This document shows, piece by piece, positions 8,648 through 16,557 of a DNA stretch of 64,000 bases. How positions within the stretch are numbered: position 1 is the stretch's first letter; the number at the start of each line of letters is the position of its first letter. The notes beneath the pieces are model-generated. The model was not told where the DNA came from and ran no database searches. It saw only the letters and a list, made by a program, of their open reading frames with translations. The translations under genes and the position numbers were made by a program. Source of the DNA: Clostridia bacterium (lineage in GTDB: Bacteria; Bacillota; TC1; UBA5767); contig CP069393.1 of assembly GCA_016887505.1 (NCBI GenBank), forward strand, positions 558,001 to 622,000. The letters are read 5' to 3'.

Positions 8648-8687
8648 ATCGTAACAGATTTGATGTTACTTGTTAAGATGTTACTTG
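8648..8687 (-). promoter_or_regulatory. thrC promoter with two direct repeats flanking the -35
   Basis: On the - strand, TTAACA (8671-8676) and TACGAT (8648-8653) are spaced by 17 bases. The 11-base sequence CAAGTAACATC occurs twice (8677-8687 and 8662-8672) with a 15-base period, one copy on each side of the -35 and overlapping its edge. Such helically spaced direct repeats suggest binding of a regulator. The regulator is not identified. Confidence 0.5.
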
Positions 8688-9683
8688 CTATGATTCGCGT
8701 TTTATAAAGCGAGTGGGAAGTTCAATATTCCTAGATCCCTTGGATGCATCCTCAATGGAGAGAAGTAACTCATGTGCAGCCATTTCACCAAGTTCAATAT
8801 TGGGATATGAAATGGATGATAGGGATGGAATCATTACATCGTTATACTTTGAATTTTCCCCTGCAACAACGGAAACCTCATCTGGAACAAGGAGGCCCAA
8901 TTCATGCAGTGCTCTTAGTGTGCCCATAGCCAAAGCCTCATTGGCAGCATAGATTCCTTGTGGCATAGAATTTTTCATAGAAAGAACAGCCTTTCGGCTA
9001 CTTTCAGGATCTTCCATAGGGAAAGAGAATATATTTTCTGGTAGTACGGTAATATTTTTCTTTTTGAGCTCCTCAACCAAAAGGTCACAACGGCGTTTAC
9101 TGAATAAAAATTCCATTTCACCAGGAATAATAGCTACATTTTGAACTTGTGATTCGGCAAAATGGGATGCAACTTGTTTCATAGCGCTTCGTTCTTCCAC
9201 ATATACGGTTGTGATATTTTCAAGGGGGCCCTTGTCAATAACTACTAGAGGACATTGAAGGATGCTTTGTATTGAGCTACAATAATCCTTTTCATGTAGA
9301 TAAGAACCTGCTAAAATTAAACCATCCATAAAAATGTTGGGTCGTTTTTCTTGTAGAAAATCCATAAAGTTGGCCATCTTATCCATGCTTTTACTGATAT
9401 TGATGATGCTCAGCATATAGCCAGCTTCGAACAGAACTTTTTCTGCACCTTGAGTGATATCCATCATGAATTGGTTATCGATGCTATTGATTAGAAGAGT
9501 AATGCTTTTTGTTCTGCTATTAATCAGGTTTCTCGCGAATGGATTGCCTGTATAGTTGTTTTCTTGCATGACTTTTCTGATTTTTAACAAAGTTTCCGGC
9601 TTAACCTTTTCCGGTCTATTCATTGCTCTTGATACAGTAGCAACGGAAACGTTTGCGAGTTTTGCTATTTCACGAATATTCAT
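8688..9683 (-). CDS. LacI-family transcriptional regulator
   Basis: A 331-residue regulator. The N-terminal helix-turn-helix is canonical: MNIREIAKLANVSVATVSRA (1-20), followed by the hinge helix NPFARNLINSRTKSI and a periplasmic-binding-protein-like ligand domain (ITLLINSIDNQFM, then SVVAGENSKYNDVMIPSLSSI). The start at 9683 is chosen for the HTH alignment and the AGGAGG site; the open frame continues upstream across folB but has no family match there. It is divergent from folB and upstream of thrC in the same direction. The ligand is unknown. LacI proteins usually regulate sugar genes, but no sugar operon adjoins it. Confidence 0.9.
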   Translation of the reverse strand: MNIREIAKLANVSVATVSRAMNRPEKVKPETLLKIRKVMQENNYTGNPFARNLINSRTKSITLLINSIDNQFMMDITQGAEKVLFEAGYMLSIINISKSMDKMANFMDFLQEKRPNIFMDGLILAGSYLHEKDYCSSIQSILQCPLVVIDKGPLENITTVYVEERSAMKQVASHFAESQVQNVAIIPGEMEFLFSKRRCDLLVEELKKKNITVLPENIFSFPMEDPESSRKAVLSMKNSMPQGIYAANEALAMGTLRALHELGLLVPDEVSVVAGENSKYNDVMIPSLSSISYPNIELGEMAAHELLLSIEDASKGSRNIELPTRFIKRES

Positions 9684-9743
9684 GAAGTCCTCCTTTGAGG
9701 TTCTATGGGTATTATAGCAAAAAACAATGAGGGGGAAAATGAA

Positions 9744-10121
9744 ATGAGAAAAGAAGATGTATTGTTTGTCAAAGATATGCGGTTTTGGGGAACACACGGT
9801 TATTTTCAAGAAGAAAACAAACTTGGACAAGAGTTCATCATCGATATTGAAGCAATAATCGATATGACCGACATGTGTGAAAAAGATGAGTTTGTTTGGG
9901 AAATAAGCTATGTGGCTCTGTTTAAGGCAGCTAAGAAGGTTGTTGAAGGTGAGGAACACAAGCTGATTCAACGCATGGCCTACCGTATTATTGAAGAAGT
10001 GTTTGCTGATACGCCAGCTTCTAAAGTGAGCGTAACTGTCAAGAAACCCAGTGCGCCACTCGGCGGTATTTTCGACCACGCTGGTTGCATCATCGAAAGA
10101 ACTAGAGAAGAGATGCAATAA
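9744..10121 (+). CDS. folB: Dihydroneopterin aldolase family protein
   Basis: Cleaves 7,8-dihydroneopterin to 6-hydroxymethyl-dihydropterin and glycolaldehyde in pterin synthesis. The 125-residue protein has WGTHGYFQEE with the pterin-binding Glu, LGQEFIIDIE, an ISYVALFK segment, and the catalytic-Lys motif KKPSAPLGG. ATG 9744 has a GAGGGGG site eight bases ahead. It is not next to folE, folP or folK, unlike most folB genes, and faces the LacI regulator divergently. It might serve folate synthesis in trans or be specialised; sequence alone does not separate aldolase from related epimerase activity. Confidence 0.85.
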   Translation: MRKEDVLFVKDMRFWGTHGYFQEENKLGQEFIIDIEAIIDMTDMCEKDEFVWEISYVALFKAAKKVVEGEEHKLIQRMAYRIIEEVFADTPASKVSVTVKKPSAPLGGIFDHAGCIIERTREEMQ

Positions 10122-10163
10122 CTGACAGCAAGTGAATAGAATCGTGGCAACACAAAAGGTCTA

Positions 10164-10188
10164 CCCCTTCCTCGGAAGGGGTTTTTTT
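10164..10188 (+). terminator. Terminator after folB
   Basis: CCCCTTCC and GGAAGGGG pair across a tiny loop, followed by seven T. Confidence 0.85.
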
Positions 10189-10280
10189 AGATATATAAAA
10201 CAGTTGAAGGAGGCTTAGCAAATTCACCGAAGATAAAGCTAGGATAGTTTTTATGTTGCGGAGATATAGGGAGATAATAA

Positions 10281-10832
10281 ATGAAGAAAGTTGTATATGA
10301 CAAGCATTACCAGAATGAAAACTATTTTGGTAAACCCTATTCGGGACTAGTGGATTTCTTTTCCAATTATGAACCGAAGTGCAGGGTGCTTGATTTAGGA
10401 TGTGGTCAGGGCAGAGATTCTCTTGTGCTTGCTCGTATGGGATACCAAGTAACGGGTGTAGATATATCAAGTGTTGGCATTTCGCAAATGAATAGAACGG
10501 CAGCGCTAGAAAATTTGGCAGTAAGAGGAATAATTGGAGATGTTTACACGTATCGTATTGATGAGTCTTATGATATGGTTCTATTAGATTCAATGTTTCA
10601 TTTTTATACTAAAGACCGAAAAAAAGAGAAAGAATTGTTGCTACGGATTTTATCGGAATTAAAAACGGATGGAGTTCTATGTAATTTCATGCAAAAAGGG
10701 CAAGAAAGAGAAAAATATTATGAGAAAATTCTAGCTGAGTCAGGTCATCAGTTGGTCACCATAGTGGAAGGGTATACTGAATACCTAGAATTTGCGGATG
10801 CATTCCATATGCATATTGTAAAAAAGATATAG
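10281..10832 (+). CDS. SAM-dependent methyltransferase (class I, TehB-like)
   Basis: A 183-residue class I methyltransferase. Motif I is VLDLGCGQG (37-45), followed by VTGVDIS (acidic residue binding the SAM ribose), GDVYTY and DMVLLDSMFHFY. The size and the order of motifs resemble the TehB/UbiE-like small-molecule methyltransferases. No substrate domain is visible, so the acceptor is unknown; tellurite or thiol methylation is only a family association. Confidence 0.8.
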   Translation: MKKVVYDKHYQNENYFGKPYSGLVDFFSNYEPKCRVLDLGCGQGRDSLVLARMGYQVTGVDISSVGISQMNRTAALENLAVRGIIGDVYTYRIDESYDMVLLDSMFHFYTKDRKKEKELLLRILSELKTDGVLCNFMQKGQEREKYYEKILAESGHQLVTIVEGYTEYLEFADAFHMHIVKKI

Positions 10833-10927
10833 AACATTGAATTAAGTTTGTTTAATGATACGAGCTGAAGAAGGATAAGCTTGACTAAATTTATTTGACA
10901 TAATTGTAAAGAGGCAGGAGATAAGGT

Positions 10928-11836
10928 ATGGATACTAAATTTGTAAAATTGATGGTAGTAATGGGTGTGATGTTTGTGTCAGTGGTGGCCCTTGTTGTAA
11001 AATCAGCTAGTGCACCTTTGATTACAACTGCTTTTTTTAGATTGTTTTTTACAGTGCTTATTATGCTTCCCGTGGTGGTAGCCAAAAACAACCGAAATAC
11101 ATATTTTCCCCAAAAGGAACTATTGCTATCCATATTGAGTGGACTAATATTGGGGGTACACTTTTTTGGCTGGTTTGTCGCCCTGGATTATACGACTGTG
11201 GCAAATGCTACAGTGATAGTAGATGCTAGTTCTGTTTTTACACTTTTGGGAGGGCATCTTTTTCTAAACGACAAGATGACGAAGAAAGAGACAATCTGTG
11301 TGATGGCGACCTTTGTAGGTGCAATACTCTTAACCTACCGTTCCTTATCCTTTGCATCAAATGAATATATAGGCATTCTACTTTCGGTGATGTCATCAGT
11401 GACCTTATCCATTTATATGCTAATTGGTAGAAGAGTTCGGCGTACTATTTCCAATTTGAACTATACTTTTGTAGTCTATCTTTTTGGTTCCATTTTTTTA
11501 GCAGCATGTACAATGATTATGGAAGGAACCTTTACAGGTTTTCCCAAAAGCAACTACCTGATATTCCTATATTTGGCTATTTTTCCGACACTCCTAGGAC
11601 ATAGCATATTTTCTTGGTCACTCAAATACATAAAGGCTTCTTTCTCCGCTACGATGTTACTATTTGTTCCAGTAGTATCCATTATTGGAGCCTATTTCCT
11701 GTTTGATGAGTTGCCATTGCCAGAACAGTTTGTAGGTGCCGGTATTATCATTCTTAGCCTTTTTGCATTCACGCTAGGGAAGGATGAGGCTAGGAAAAAT
11801 TTAGATTCTGACAAGGAAGAAAAAGGGATCAACTAG
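10928..11836 (+). CDS. EamA/DMT-family permease
   Basis: A 302-residue integral membrane protein with about ten hydrophobic helices arranged as two EamA repeats (roughly 8-140 and 155-292). FFGWFVALDYTTVANATVIVDASSVFTLL is the typical first-repeat core, and FPTLLGHSIFSWSLKYIKASFSA the second. These transporters export or import small metabolites, often amino acids; the substrate cannot be read from sequence. A GGCAGGAG-type site precedes ATG 10928. Confidence 0.85.
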   Translation: MDTKFVKLMVVMGVMFVSVVALVVKSASAPLITTAFFRLFFTVLIMLPVVVAKNNRNTYFPQKELLLSILSGLILGVHFFGWFVALDYTTVANATVIVDASSVFTLLGGHLFLNDKMTKKETICVMATFVGAILLTYRSLSFASNEYIGILLSVMSSVTLSIYMLIGRRVRRTISNLNYTFVVYLFGSIFLAACTMIMEGTFTGFPKSNYLIFLYLAIFPTLLGHSIFSWSLKYIKASFSATMLLFVPVVSIIGAYFLFDELPLPEQFVGAGIIILSLFAFTLGKDEARKNLDSDKEEKGIN

Positions 11837-11855
11837 TTGATTGGTGTAGGGAAGA

Positions 11856-11893
11856 TTTGAGCCTTTTTAAGAGTAGATCCGTTGTGGCTCAAA
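11856..11893 (+). other. Stem-loop after the permease gene
   Basis: TTTGAGCC (11856-11863) pairs with GGCTCAAA (11886-11893) around a 22-base loop. There is no T tract, so it may be a 3' stabilising hairpin or a weak terminator. Confidence 0.4.
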
Positions 11894-11961
11894 AGATGAA
11901 ATAGTCGAAGCAATATATAACAATAATTGGAAAATTAACGATTGTTATTGTTCTAGAGGTC

Positions 11962-12018
11962 TTTTCATTTAGAGATAATTACGGTATAATGCTAATACAG
12001 TATGTTGCATGCATCATA
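11962..12018 (+). promoter_or_regulatory. Promoter and palindromic operator of the GntR-led operon
   Basis: TTTTCA at 11962-11967 and TATAAT at 11985-11990 are spaced by 17 bases. At 12001-12018, TATGTTGCATGCATCATA is an almost perfect 18-base palindrome (16 of 18 positions symmetric), at the expected transcription start and just before the AGGAGG of the regulator gene. FCD-type GntR proteins bind short palindromes of this kind, so autoregulation is likely. Confidence 0.65.
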
Positions 12019-12033
12019 CAGGAGGAGATGATT

Positions 12034-12684
12034 ATGACTGCGAATATCCATTGTCTGACCAAAGGTGAATACGTATATAGGGTTTTGAAGGACCGTATTT
12101 TTTCTGGTGAGATGGTTAAAGATAAGACGTATACTGTTGTTGAAATAGCTGAAGAATTGAAGGTTAGTAGAACTCCTGTAAGTGAAGCAGTGAAAATTCT
12201 TACTTCACAAGGGTACTTAATGATGTTACCCGCGGTGGGATTTAGAGTGAAGGAACTCACCTTTGAGGAAATCAATGAAATATTGTTAATCAGCTCTGCT
12301 TTGGAACGACTGGCATTGCAACAGATTATTCAAAAAGGAACAGAGGTTGATACTGAAGCCTTGAATAAGAATTTGGATGATTGTATATCGGCTATTAAAA
12401 ATAAAGATGTAGATGAGTATGCTCGCCTATCTGATGAATTTCACAATCATATTTATGGAGCGGCAGATTTGCCGAAGCTATTAGATGTGATGGAAAGCAT
12501 TAGTATACACGAAGCCTATTATCAGGAATCCGTGTTACGCAATCCTGAATCACTCATCACTCTTATAGAAGATCACAAGCTTTTATTGAAAATAGTAGAA
12601 CAAAAACGTATCGATGATGTAGATGGATTTCTTGAACGACATGTCTGTAATTGCCTAAAGACACACGAAATCTATCTTAAATAG
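12034..12684 (+). CDS. GntR-family (FadR/FCD) transcriptional regulator
   Basis: A 216-residue DNA-binding regulator. The winged helix lies at about residues 8-75, with the recognition segment EIAEELKVSRTPVSEAVKILTSQGY typical of the FadR group. It is followed by an all-helical FCD effector domain, where the metal-site pattern DEFHNHIYG and later His residues (EDHKLLL, LERHVCN) can be seen. FCD regulators sense carboxylate metabolites. ATG 12034 has GGAGGA seven bases ahead, while ATG 12028 is too close to it. It heads the SDR-Mch-E1-E2 genes and is the obvious regulator of them. Confidence 0.88.
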   Translation: MTANIHCLTKGEYVYRVLKDRIFSGEMVKDKTYTVVEIAEELKVSRTPVSEAVKILTSQGYLMMLPAVGFRVKELTFEEINEILLISSALERLALQQIIQKGTEVDTEALNKNLDDCISAIKNKDVDEYARLSDEFHNHIYGAADLPKLLDVMESISIHEAYYQESVLRNPESLITLIEDHKLLLKIVEQKRIDDVDGFLERHVCNCLKTHEIYLK

Positions 12685-12727
12685 TTTTTGCAAAAAAACA
12701 ATAGTGGGAAACCACGAGGAGGTATGT

Positions 12728-13459
12728 ATGAAAAGGTTTGATGGTAAGGTTGCAATCGTAACTGGAGCAGGACAAGGACTTGGTGCTCAGTATGCCAAGG
12801 ATTTTGCTGCAGACGGCGCACAAGTAATTGCTGTGGATATGAATCCAGACACTTTAAAAAATGTAGCATCTGAGATTGAAGAACAAGGTGGCAAAGTTGC
12901 TACTTATGTCTTGGATATCACCAACTACGAGGGTGTGGTTGCTATGGTGGATGAAGTGGTAGCTAAGTTTGGCTCAGCTGATATTCTCATCAACAATGCA
13001 GCTGTACATAGAGCAGTAGAAGTATCTGAGATGAGCAAAGCTGACTGGGACTTGCAGATTAATGTGGACTTGAATGGTTCTTTCTATTGTACCAGAGCTT
13101 GTCTTCCTTATATGCTTGAAAGAAAATATGGCAAGATTATTAATATTGCATCAGCATCTGCTAAAGTATATTTCCCAGGATTTGGTGGATATGCTGCAGC
13201 TAAAGGCGGTTTGGTAAGCTTTACGCATACCTTACAAGAAGAAGTTAAATTCGATAACATCAATGTGAATGCCATATATTTGGGCATGACCAACACAGAG
13301 TATACTCGTGCTAGAATGAATGAACATGCATCTGTGACCATTCCTCTAGAAGATATGATGCAGCCACCTGAAGTTTCAAAAGTAGTTACATGGTTAGCTT
13401 CAGATGAAGCAGCTCCTATCAAAGGCGCAGCTATTGACGTATTTGGCAACCACTACTAG
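12728..13459 (+). CDS. SDR-family NAD-dependent dehydrogenase
   Basis: A classical short-chain dehydrogenase of 243 residues. TGAGQGLG (12-19) binds the nucleotide, Asp37 at the end of the second strand favours NAD(H), NNAA is at 89-92, and the catalytic set is Ser142/Ser144, Tyr155 and Lys159 (GYAAAKG). The start ATG 12728 is five bases after GAGGAGG. It begins the metabolic part of the operon, 8 bases ahead of the first Mch-like gene, so it probably oxidises a hydroxyl group of the pathway substrate (or reduces a carbonyl). The substrate is unknown. Confidence 0.9.
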   Translation: MKRFDGKVAIVTGAGQGLGAQYAKDFAADGAQVIAVDMNPDTLKNVASEIEEQGGKVATYVLDITNYEGVVAMVDEVVAKFGSADILINNAAVHRAVEVSEMSKADWDLQINVDLNGSFYCTRACLPYMLERKYGKIINIASASAKVYFPGFGGYAAAKGGLVSFTHTLQEEVKFDNINVNAIYLGMTNTEYTRARMNEHASVTIPLEDMMQPPEVSKVVTWLASDEAAPIKGAAIDVFGNHY

Positions 13460-13467
13460 GAGGTATT

Positions 13468-14439
13468 ATGGCTAAACAAGTAAGTATCAACCAAATGGCG
13501 GCTAAAATCGTCAAAGAGGAAATAATACCTTACGAAGCAAAGCTTGGTGTTGAAGTGCATAAGATGGATTGTGGTGCAACTTTGATTGACATGGGATTGA
13601 ATGTAAAAGGAAGCTGGGAGGCTGGACTTCTGTTTACTCGTGTAACCACAGGAGATATGGCCACAGTACAGTTAGGTCGTTGGAGACTAGACGATGAGAT
13701 TTCATTTGCAGGGTTGGAAATTTTTACCGAAAGCCCTCTCATCGCTTGCTTGGGTTCACAAATTGCGGGTTGGCAGTTGGGCTCAGGCGAGTTTGCAACC
13801 ATAGGATCTGGTCCTGCGAGAGCACAGGCTGTAGTTGAAAGTGATATGTATTTTGAGATGACAGATTACAGAGACCATAATGAAGAAGTGGTTCTTTGCA
13901 TCCAGGACATAAAACTTCCTTCCGATGATATTGCGAAAGAAGTTGCTAAAGAATGTGGTGTAGACCCTAAAAATGTATATCTGCTACTCGCGCCAAGCGC
14001 TTGTCTGGTTGGATCTATTCAGGTCACAGCTAGAATTTTAGAGCAGGTTTGTCACAAAATGCATGAAAAGGGTTTCCCTGTAGAAAAAGTTGTAAATTGT
14101 TGGGGTAGTGGTCCCATCGCACCAGTAGTAAATGATGAAGTGAAAGCGATGGGTCGTATCAATGATGCTATTCTATATGGCGGAGAAGTTGAGTTTTGGG
14201 TGGATGCAGACGATGTGGAAATTGCCAAGGTTGTACACCAACTAGTTTCCAATACATCCTCGCCGTATTATCCTGAACCATTTGAGGCTGTGTTTGAAGC
14301 AGCAGGCAAAGATTTTTACTATATTGATCACGATTTCCACTCCATTGCGAAAATACAGATACACAATGTTCGAACCGGAAAATGTTTTGTTGGCGGTAAG
14401 CTAAACAAAGATGTTATTCGTGAGACGTTTCTTAAGTAG
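13468..14439 (+). CDS. Methenyl-tetrahydromethanopterin cyclohydrolase (Mch) homologue, copy 1
   Basis: A 323-residue protein matching the whole length of Mch. In methanogens and methylotrophs Mch opens the imidazolinium ring of methenyl-H4MPT to give formyl-H4MPT. Family segments seen include CLGSQIAGWQLGSGEF, GSGPARA (113-119), a VYLLLAPSACLVGSIQVTAR core, APVVND and MGRINDAILYGG. Clostridia are not known to make H4MPT, and no fae, mtdB, ftr or fhc gene is nearby. The protein probably acts on another ring or C1 carrier. It sits 8 bases after the SDR gene and 24 bases before E1 alpha, so it belongs to the dehydrogenase operon. Confidence 0.85.
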   Translation: MAKQVSINQMAAKIVKEEIIPYEAKLGVEVHKMDCGATLIDMGLNVKGSWEAGLLFTRVTTGDMATVQLGRWRLDDEISFAGLEIFTESPLIACLGSQIAGWQLGSGEFATIGSGPARAQAVVESDMYFEMTDYRDHNEEVVLCIQDIKLPSDDIAKEVAKECGVDPKNVYLLLAPSACLVGSIQVTARILEQVCHKMHEKGFPVEKVVNCWGSGPIAPVVNDEVKAMGRINDAILYGGEVEFWVDADDVEIAKVVHQLVSNTSSPYYPEPFEAVFEAAGKDFYYIDHDFHSIAKIQIHNVRTGKCFVGGKLNKDVIRETFLK

Positions 14440-14463
14440 AAAGAGAGAGAAAGGGGTAAAGTT

Positions 14464-15486
14464 ATGGCTTTAACAAAAGATCGTCTATGGAAAGTATATA
14501 GAGATATGGTACTAATCCGTAGATTCGAGGAAGAAGTTGAGAAGTACGCACAAAACGGAACCATTCCTGGTTTCATCCACTTGTCCATCGGACAGGAGGC
14601 AGCACAAGCTGGTGTAGTAGAAGCACTAAAGCAAACTGACTACAAGTTCCCTGACCACCGTGGCCATGGTGCTATCGTTCTTTCTTCTCCAGAAGAGAGA
14701 AGAAAAAACTGCATGTCTGAAATTTTTGCAAAAGAAACCGGTATCAACCACGGACGTGGCGGTTCAATGCACGTGAATGATTTGGATGCAAGAAATATGG
14801 GATTCAATGGCATTCAAGGTTCAACAGTAGTAACTTGCTTAGGAACAGCATTTGATTCTTATTACCGTAAAGCAAACAAGATGGAAGGCTGGGAGTCTGA
14901 CGATAGAGATCTTGATGTAACAGCAGTATTCATGGGAGATGGTACTTTGGGAGAAGGAACCTGTCACGAATCCATGAACATGGCTGCTACTTGGAAATTG
15001 CCAATCATTTACTGCTTGATCAACAACCAGTATGCAATTTCTACACACTACACAGAATCACACCCACAAAAGCAATTGGCTACTTGGGGCGAAGGCTATG
15101 AAGTTCCTAGCTTTACAGTAGACGGAAACGACATCGAAGCTGTAATCGAAGTGGTTGAAAAAGCTGCTGAACGTGCTAGAAAAGGCGAAGGCCCAACTTT
15201 GATTGAATTTATGACCTATCGCTGGCAGGGTCACTTCTCCGGAGACCCCGCAGCCTACAGACCTGATGGCGAATTGGAAGCGTGGAAGGAAAAATGTCCA
15301 CTAGTATTAGCCAAGAAAAAGCTGATGGAAGTACACGGTTATTCAGAAGAAGAGCTGGATGCTTTGCATGCTGAAGTAGAAGAAGAAATTCAAGGTTATG
15401 TAAAATTCTCTTTGGAATCACCCTCACCCAAAGCTGAGGATGCAGTGAAATTTGTTTACATGGACCGTGAAGTGGAGGGAAGATAA
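14464..15486 (+). CDS. 2-oxoacid/acetoin-type dehydrogenase E1 alpha subunit
   Basis: A thiamine-diphosphate subunit of 340 residues that pairs with E1 beta to decarboxylate a 2-oxo compound (or cleave acetoin) and load the acyl group on lipoyl-E2. The ThDP motif runs from GDG (158-160) to NN (187-188), with YAIS after it. HRGHG (65-69) and GRGGSMH (98-104) are typical of the AcoA/PdhA family. Compared with usual AcoA sequences there is an extra stretch of about nine residues (around 141-150, GWESDDRDL) just before the ThDP motif, which may mark a distinct subgroup. The stop overlaps the E1 beta start by one base. Acetoin specificity cannot be proved. Confidence 0.9.
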   Translation: MALTKDRLWKVYRDMVLIRRFEEEVEKYAQNGTIPGFIHLSIGQEAAQAGVVEALKQTDYKFPDHRGHGAIVLSSPEERRKNCMSEIFAKETGINHGRGGSMHVNDLDARNMGFNGIQGSTVVTCLGTAFDSYYRKANKMEGWESDDRDLDVTAVFMGDGTLGEGTCHESMNMAATWKLPIIYCLINNQYAISTHYTESHPQKQLATWGEGYEVPSFTVDGNDIEAVIEVVEKAAERARKGEGPTLIEFMTYRWQGHFSGDPAAYRPDGELEAWKEKCPLVLAKKKLMEVHGYSEEELDALHAEVEEEIQGYVKFSLESPSPKAEDAVKFVYMDREVEGR

Positions 15487-16463
15487 TGACTAGAAAGATA
15501 TCATTTTCCGGCGCTATAAACGAAGCCCTGCATCAGGAGATGGAACGGGACGAAACAGTATTTATTTTAGGCGAAGACGTAGCTAAAATGGGCGGTGACT
15601 TTGGTATTACCAAAGGAATTTGGCTGAAATGGCCTCATCGTGCATATGACACTGCTCTTTCAGAACAAGCCATTTTAGGACTTTGTAATGGTGCAGCTGT
15701 CTGTGGCCTTAAACCAGTAGCTGAATTGATGTTTGCTGATTTTGTTGGTGTTTGTTATGACCAATTAGTCAACAATGCAGCAAAACTTTGCTATATGTAT
15801 GATGGACAAGCTTCAGCACAAATTGTGGTTCGTGCGGTAACTGGCGGAGGAATTCGTTGTGCTTATCACCATTCACAATGTATCGAACCTTGGTTGATGA
15901 ACATCCCTGGTTTGGTCATTGTAGCACCATCCAACGCATACGAAGCAAAAGGACTCTTGGTTAGTGCAATCCGTAACCCGAACCCAGTAGTATTCTTAGA
16001 GCATAAATTGCTTTACAATACAAAAGCTGAAGTGCCTGAAGAACTCTATGATATTGAGTTATATAAGGCAAAAGTGGTTAAAGAAGGAACTGACATCACA
16101 ATGGTCGCAGCTATGACCATGATGGCCTTTGCAGAAAAAGCTGCTAAAGAATTAGAAAAAGAAGGCATCAGCGTAGAAATCGTTAATCCATTGACCATCT
16201 TCCCTCTAGACAAGGAAACCATTGTGGATTCCGTTGCTAAGACCGGACGTTTGGTTGTGGTACAAGAAGGACCTAAAGTAATGGGCTATGCCGCTGAAAT
16301 CGGAGCTATGGTAGTAGAAGATATCTTCGAATACCTGAAGGCACCAATAAGACGTGTAACATCCTTGGATGTACCTGTGCCTTTTGCACCAGTACAAGAA
16401 GATTATGTATTGCCACAGTATGACGAAGTAATCAAGGCTTGCCACGAAGTAATGACATTTTAA
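15486..16463 (+). CDS. 2-oxoacid/acetoin-type dehydrogenase E1 beta subunit
   Basis: The 325-residue partner of E1 alpha. The N-terminal INEALHQEM and FILGEDVAKMGGDFGITKG segments, ALSEQAILGLCNGAA with the ThDP-activating Glu region, and the C-terminal transketolase domain (DITMVAAMTMMAFAEKAA, then VVVQEGP) are all as expected. The HHSQ segment (YHHSQCIEPWL) matches the QHSQ of PDH/AcoB proteins. It is translationally coupled to E1 alpha. A 94-base gap holding strong hairpins separates it from E2, which is unusual for this type of operon. Confidence 0.9.
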   Translation: MTRKISFSGAINEALHQEMERDETVFILGEDVAKMGGDFGITKGIWLKWPHRAYDTALSEQAILGLCNGAAVCGLKPVAELMFADFVGVCYDQLVNNAAKLCYMYDGQASAQIVVRAVTGGGIRCAYHHSQCIEPWLMNIPGLVIVAPSNAYEAKGLLVSAIRNPNPVVFLEHKLLYNTKAEVPEELYDIELYKAKVVKEGTDITMVAAMTMMAFAEKAAKELEKEGISVEIVNPLTIFPLDKETIVDSVAKTGRLVVVQEGPKVMGYAAEIGAMVVEDIFEYLKAPIRRVTSLDVPVPFAPVQEDYVLPQYDEVIKACHEVMTF

Positions 16464-16478
16464 GATAGATAGATTGAT

Positions 16479-16552
16479 GTAAGGTCAAACCTTACGATAT
16501 TAGGTAAATCGCTGGCGGGAAAACTCCGCTAGCGATTCCTTGATTAAGGAGG
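16479..16552 (+). promoter_or_regulatory. Three consecutive hairpins in the E1 beta-E2 gap
   Basis: GTAAGG/CCTTAC (16479-16495), a 12-bp stem AATCGCTGGCGG with CCGCTAGCGATT (16507-16537, one G-U pair), and CCTT-GATT-AAGG (16538-16549). The last pairs with the first four bases of the E2 ribosome binding site AAGGAGG. There is no T tract, so this is not a terminator. It may set E1:E2 stoichiometry by RNA processing or by masking the binding site. Confidence 0.5.
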
Positions 16553-16557
16553 ATAAT

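Noticed and set aside
9684-10118. Long N-terminal extension of the LacI regulator across folB
   Set aside because: The frame is open on the - strand but has no family match. The helix-turn-helix starts at 9683 behind a strong ribosome binding site.
10102-10593. Antisense open frame on the - strand opposite the methyltransferase
   Set aside because: No ribosome binding site or family motif, and it mirrors the codon structure of the + strand gene.
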